A stretch of DNA of 61,625 nt from an uncultured Lachnospiraceae bacterium (GTDB lineage Bacteria; Bacillota; Clostridia; Lachnospirales; Lachnospiraceae): assembly GCA_951800145.1 (NCBI GenBank), contig CATOJE010000011.1:1-61625 (forward strand), written 5' to 3'. The notes beneath the pieces were generated by a model. That model was not told the origin of the DNA, searched no databases, and saw only the letters and a program-made list of their open reading frames with translations. Shown here in pieces: positions 57,709 through 61,625 of the stretch. Within the stretch, counting starts at the first letter, position 1. Each line of letters opens with the position of its first letter. Position numbers and translations under genes: made by a program.

Positions 57709-60399
57709 CTAATTGACTGATTTTCCGCCAAGGCTCTGTCCGGTTCCGTCCCACCGGTTCTTTAGCTTGGTCTGGAGGCGGTACAGGGTATTTAAGGCGT
57801 CAATGGGCGTCATATGCCCCAGCTCCAGCTCTCCCAGCTCCCGGATAATGTCGTCGTCCTTTACCGTGTCAAAAAGAGACATCTGCTGCAGATCCACCTC
57901 ATCCGGCTTTGCCACCGCCTTCCGCTGGGTCACCGTGGCGCTGGCCTCAGCCAGCTCCTTCGCCCGGGCGGTGATATCCGCCCCCCTTAGCTCCTCGGCA
58001 ATCTCCTTAGACCGGAGAATCACCGAATCCGGCACTCCGGCCAACTTAGCCACCTGGATGCCGTAGCTCCGATCCGCCCCGCCCCGGATGATCTTCCTTA
58101 AGAAGACGATATCATCCCCCTGCTCCTTCACTGCAATGCAGTAATTATTCACCCCGCTTATGGTGCCCTCCAGCTCCGTCAGCTCGTGGTAATGGGTGGC
58201 AAAGAGGGTTTTCGCCCCTAAAAGCTTGGTATTGCTGATGTGCTCCACCACCGCCCAGGCGATGGACAGCCCGTCAAAGGTGCTGGTGCCCCGGCCGATC
58301 TCGTCTAATACCAGCAGGCTGTTTTTGGTGGCATTCCGGAGAATGTTAGCCACCTCTGTCATCTCCACCATAAAGGTGCTCTGGCCGCTGGCTAAGTCGT
58401 CCGAGGCCCCCACCCGGGTGAAAATCCGGTCGCAGATGCCGATATTGGCCTCCTCTGCCGGCACAAAGCTTCCAATCTGGGCCATCAGGACGATCAATGC
58501 CACCTGGCGCATATAGGTGGACTTTCCCGCCATATTGGGGCCGGTGATAATGGAGATCCGTTTTTTTCCATTGTCTAAGGTGGTGTCATTGGCCACAAAC
58601 CGATCGTCCCGCATCATCTGCTCCACCACCGGATGGCGTCCGTTTTTGATCTGGATGCTCCCCTTTTCATTGATGGCGGGCTTTATGTAATTATGGCGGG
58701 TGGCAACCAGGGAGAGTGAGGCGAAGACATCGATGCCGGCTAATGCCTTAGCGGTCCTCTGGATCCTTAAAACCTCCGCGGCTATAGCGTCCCTCACCTG
58801 GCAGAACAGCTCGTATTCCAGGGAAACCAGCCGTTCCTCCGCCCCCATGATAATGTCCTCCAGCTCCTTCAGCTCATCGGTGGTAAACCGCTCCCCATTT
58901 ACCAATGTCTGCTTCCGCACAAAATAATCCGGCACCTGGTTCTTAAAGGAATTACTCACCTCAAAGTAGTAGCCGAATACCTTATTAAACTTGATTTTCA
59001 GTGTTTTGATCCCGGTCTTTTCCTTCTCCCTGGCCTCCAGCTGGGCCAGCCAGGTTTTCCCCTCTGTCTTTGCCTGGCGCAGCTTATCCGCCTCCTCATG
59101 GAAGCCGTCCTTGATGATGCCCCCGTCCCGCACGGATATGGGAGGCTCGTCCAGGATGGCCCGCTCCACCAGCTCCTTTAAGTCGGTTAAGGGATCTAGC
59201 TCCTCCTCATACTGCCTCAGCATCTGGCTGTGGAATTCCTTTAAGATATCCTTAATAAAAGGGATCATGGAAAGGGAGTTCTTAAAGGCTAACAGATCCC
59301 TGGGATTCGCCGTCTTGTAGCTGATACGGCCGATAAGGCGCTCTAAATCATAGACCGGATTTAAGTATTCGCAGATCTCCTCCCTGGAGATATAGTTCAT
59401 GTTAAATTCCTGAACCGCCTCCTGGCGCTCTAAAATCTCCTCCCGGTGAATCAGGGGCTGCTCGATGTAGCTGCGCAAAAGCCTTGCCCCCATGGCGGTC
59501 TTTGTCTTATCCAGCACCCACAGAAGGGTTCCCCGCTTCTGCTTTTCCCGAAGGGTCTCCACCAGCTCCAGATTCCTTCTGGTGGAGGTGTCGATGACCA
59601 TGTACTGCCCTACCTGATAGGGGGTGATGGTGGTCAGATGCTCCAGGGTGCTTTTCTGCGTCTCATAAAGGTACTGCATCACGCACCCGGCGGCGATCAC
59701 CCCTGCGTCGTAATCCGCCAGCCCCAGCCCCTCCAGATTCCCCACATGGTAGTGCTCCTTTAAAATCTTCCTGCAGGTCTCGTCCCCGAAAAAGTGGCCG
59801 TCCAGCGCTGCGATGGATACCTGATACCGCTCCTTCAGCTCCTCCACATCCACGCCGGACATGTAGAAGGCTTCATTGCAGACGATCTCCGAGGGCGAGA
59901 ACTTATTCATCTCATCAAAAAGATCCCGCTCTGTCTTTACCTCTGTGACAAAGAAATCCCCGGTGCTGATATCTGCCGAGGAAATGCCGAATACCTCCCC
60001 AAGGTAAACGATTCCCATGAGATAATTATTCTTTGTCTCGTCCAATGCCTGGGTGCTGGTGATGGTCCCCGGGGTGACCACCCGGATCACCTCCCGCCTT
60101 ACCAGCCCCTTGGCCTGCTTCGGATCCTCCATCTGTTCCGCGATGGCCACCTTAAAGCCCTTCTGCACCAGCTTGTTTAAATAAGAATCCACAGCATGGA
60201 AAGGGACGCCGCACATGGGCGCCCGCTCCTCTAAGCCGCAGTCCTTGCCAGTCAGGGTGATCTCCAGAGCCTTGGAGGCCTTTAGGGCGTCCTCGAAAAA
60301 CATCTCATAGAAATCCCCCAGGCGATAGAATAAGATGCAGTCCGGATACTGCTTTTTCGTCTCCAGATACTGCGTCATCATTGGTGTCATTCCAGCCAT
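57709..60399 (-). CDS. mutS: DNA mismatch repair protein MutS
   Basis: This 896-residue protein has the mismatch-binding FYEMF (in YRLGDFYEMFFEDA), the clamp and lever domains, the Walker A ITGPNMAGKSTYMRQ, and LVLDEIGRGTSTFDG. It detects mismatches and recruits MutL, encoded next. Full length. Confidence 0.97.
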   Translation of the reverse strand: MAGMTPMMTQYLETKKQYPDCILFYRLGDFYEMFFEDALKASKALEITLTGKDCGLEERAPMCGVPFHAVDSYLNKLVQKGFKVAIAEQMEDPKQAKGLVRREVIRVVTPGTITSTQALDETKNNYLMGIVYLGEVFGISSADISTGDFFVTEVKTERDLFDEMNKFSPSEIVCNEAFYMSGVDVEELKERYQVSIAALDGHFFGDETCRKILKEHYHVGNLEGLGLADYDAGVIAAGCVMQYLYETQKSTLEHLTTITPYQVGQYMVIDTSTRRNLELVETLREKQKRGTLLWVLDKTKTAMGARLLRSYIEQPLIHREEILERQEAVQEFNMNYISREEICEYLNPVYDLERLIGRISYKTANPRDLLAFKNSLSMIPFIKDILKEFHSQMLRQYEEELDPLTDLKELVERAILDEPPISVRDGGIIKDGFHEEADKLRQAKTEGKTWLAQLEAREKEKTGIKTLKIKFNKVFGYYFEVSNSFKNQVPDYFVRKQTLVNGERFTTDELKELEDIIMGAEERLVSLEYELFCQVRDAIAAEVLRIQRTAKALAGIDVFASLSLVATRHNYIKPAINEKGSIQIKNGRHPVVEQMMRDDRFVANDTTLDNGKKRISIITGPNMAGKSTYMRQVALIVLMAQIGSFVPAEEANIGICDRIFTRVGASDDLASGQSTFMVEMTEVANILRNATKNSLLVLDEIGRGTSTFDGLSIAWAVVEHISNTKLLGAKTLFATHYHELTELEGTISGVNNYCIAVKEQGDDIVFLRKIIRGGADRSYGIQVAKLAGVPDSVILRSKEIAEELRGADITARAKELAEASATVTQRKAVAKPDEVDLQQMSLFDTVKDDDIIRELGELELGHMTPIDALNTLYRLQTKLKNRWDGTGQSLGGKSVN

Positions 60400-60416
60400 G
60401 AACTACCTCTCTTCTT

Positions 60417-61625
60417 TTAATTCATCGTTCCTATATAGTAAAAGCCTTTAAATTCCTCTAAATACACATCCACAATCTTCCCGATTAAGTCCGCTCCTCC
60501 AGGGAAGTGAACCACTGTATTATTCCCCAGGCGGCCGGTAACCAGGCTGGCGTCGTGGTCATTGATCTCCTCCACCAGTACCTTCTGAGTGGTGTGTAAT
60601 TGACGGCCGGACACCTTAGCGCCAGTCTCCTGCACCTTCTTAAGGAGCCGGTCAAACCGGTCCTTCACCACCTCTTCCGGCACCGGATCCTCCATAACCG
60701 CCGCCGGCGTCCCGGTGCGCTTGGAGTAGATAAAGGTAAAGGCGCTGTCAAAGCCCACCTGCTCCACCACATCCATGGTCTCCAGAAAGTCCTCCTCCGT
60801 CTCCCCGGGAAAGCCTACGATAATGTCTGTGGTCAGGGAGATCTGGGGAATGGCTTCTTTCATTTTAAAGGCCAGCTTTAGATACTGCTCCTTGGTATAC
60901 CGGCGGTTCATCCGCTCTAATATCCGGCTGCTGCCCGACTGGAGGGGCAGATGGAGATGGGGGCAGATCTTTTTGGATTCCTTCATCACCTCAATCAGCT
61001 CATCCGACAGATCCTTTGGGTGGGAGGTCATAAAACGGATCCGCTCCAAGCCCTCCACCTGCTCCACCTGTCTTAAAAGCTGGGCAAAGCTTATGGGCTG
61101 CTCCAGGGTCTTTCCGTAGGAATTCACATTTTGGCCTAAAAGCATCACCTCTACCACTCCGTCTCTTACCAGAGACTCAATCTCCCTGAGAATCTCCTCC
61201 GGATTCCGGCTCCGCTCCCGGCCCCGCACGTAGGGGACGATGCAGTAGCTGCAGAAGTTATTGCATCCAAACATAATATTAACCCCGGATTTGAAGGGGT
61301 ATTTCCGGTCGATAGGCAGCTTTTCCACGATCTGGTCTGTGCTCTCCCACACCTCGGTCACTGCCTTCTGCTTCTCCAGCCTCCGCCAGATCAGCTCCGC
61401 CAGCTGAAAGATATTATGGGTTCCGAAGATTAAGTCCACGAAGGGGTAGCTTTTTCGGATTTTCTTTACCACCTGCTCCTCCTGCATCATGCAGCCGCAG
61501 AGGGCGATAAGCATCTCCGGGTGCTTCCGCTTCCTCACCCCCAGCTGTCCTAAGCGGCCGTAAACCCGCTTGTTAGCATTCTCCCGGACGGTGCAGGTAT
61601 TATAGAGGACAAAGTCCGCATCCTC
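60417..61625 (-). CDS. miaB: tRNA methylthiotransferase MiaB (partial at window edge)
   Basis: The frame runs from the stop at 60417 to the right edge (402 residues), and the N-terminal start lies outside. It shows NTCTVRENANK and LCGCMMQEE of the N-terminal UPF0004 domain, the radical SAM motif CNNFCSYCIVPY (CxxxCxxC), and a C-terminal TRAM domain (VLVEEINDHDASLVTGRL). It methylthiolates i6A37, the product of MiaA, in tRNAs. Confidence 0.95.
   Translation of the reverse strand, partial: EDADFVLYNTCTVRENANKRVYGRLGQLGVRKRKHPEMLIALCGCMMQEEQVVKKIRKSYPFVDLIFGTHNIFQLAELIWRRLEKQKAVTEVWESTDQIVEKLPIDRKYPFKSGVNIMFGCNNFCSYCIVPYVRGRERSRNPEEILREIESLVRDGVVEVMLLGQNVNSYGKTLEQPISFAQLLRQVEQVEGLERIRFMTSHPKDLSDELIEVMKESKKICPHLHLPLQSGSSRILERMNRRYTKEQYLKLAFKMKEAIPQISLTTDIIVGFPGETEEDFLETMDVVEQVGFDSAFTFIYSKRTGTPAAVMEDPVPEEVVKDRFDRLLKKVQETGAKVSGRQLHTTQKVLVEEINDHDASLVTGRLGNNTVVHFPGGADLIGKIVDVYLEEFKGFYYIGTMN

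Overview
The window looks like a chromosomal segment of an anaerobic Firmicute, most likely a Lachnospiraceae-type member of Clostridia. I infer this from gene content and order, not from a database search: radical SAM TIGR03960/DUF2344/short RNase G; Trk potassium uptake; rplU-prp-rpmA-obgE-yhbY-nadD-yqeK-rsfS; aroB-lspA-rluD; mre/min/rodA/mgsA; miaB-mutS-mutL-miaA; and the L27 N-terminal extension with its Prp protease.

Layout. 1-1.4 kb holds the end of an unknown gene, a truncated IS1634-like transposase on the minus strand and a deformylase-like gene. 1.7-8.5 kb is a plus-strand housekeeping run (radical SAM protein, DUF2344, rng, trkA, trkH). 8.5-14.7 kb encodes envelope proteins (a lipoprotein, a low-complexity NlpC/P60 protein, an LCP protein). 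15.19-28.36 kb is an integrated element of about 13.1 kb. 28.4-30.7 kb is host sequence again (TtcA-like enzyme, XerS-like recombinase, PH-domain protein). 30.7-32.2 kb is a divergent LysM-protein/lexA SOS pair with three LexA boxes. From 32.3 kb to the right edge almost everything is on the minus strand: ribosome/Obg cluster, aroB-lspA-rluD, sepF region, dac, mgsA, rodA, minEDC, PBP2, mreDC, radC, miaA, mutL, mutS and a partial miaB.

The element is the main discovery. It is a filamentous-phage (inovirus-like) prophage. It has a pVIII-like coat protein with a terminator behind it, a tiny hydrophobic virion protein, a pVI-like protein, a Zot/pI assembly ATPase, and two related tip/adhesin-like proteins that flank Zot, one with two MucBP/InlB-B-type repeats. 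Its replication protein is not a classical filamentous-phage initiator. It is a CRESS-type Rep (HUH endonuclease plus SF3 helicase), and upstream of it lies a textbook CRESS-DNA-virus origin: a perfect 15-17 bp stem displaying the nonanucleotide TAGTATTAC, followed by repeated GTCGCA iterons. The noncoding regions also hold many strong hairpins, a 61/62-bp duplicated segment, and operators for two ribbon-helix-helix repressors.

The element encodes no integrase. It is flanked by perfect 22-bp repeats shaped like a Xer site (8-bp inverted arms, 6-bp spacer), and the target lies about 0.8 kb upstream of a host XerS-like recombinase gene, so it probably integrates with host Xer at a dif-like site. 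A host promoter just outside the left junction now reads into the phage structural genes, and a similarly arranged promoter at the phage right end reads into the displaced host genes. Integration would therefore swap promoters. All functional statements are inferred from sequence reading.
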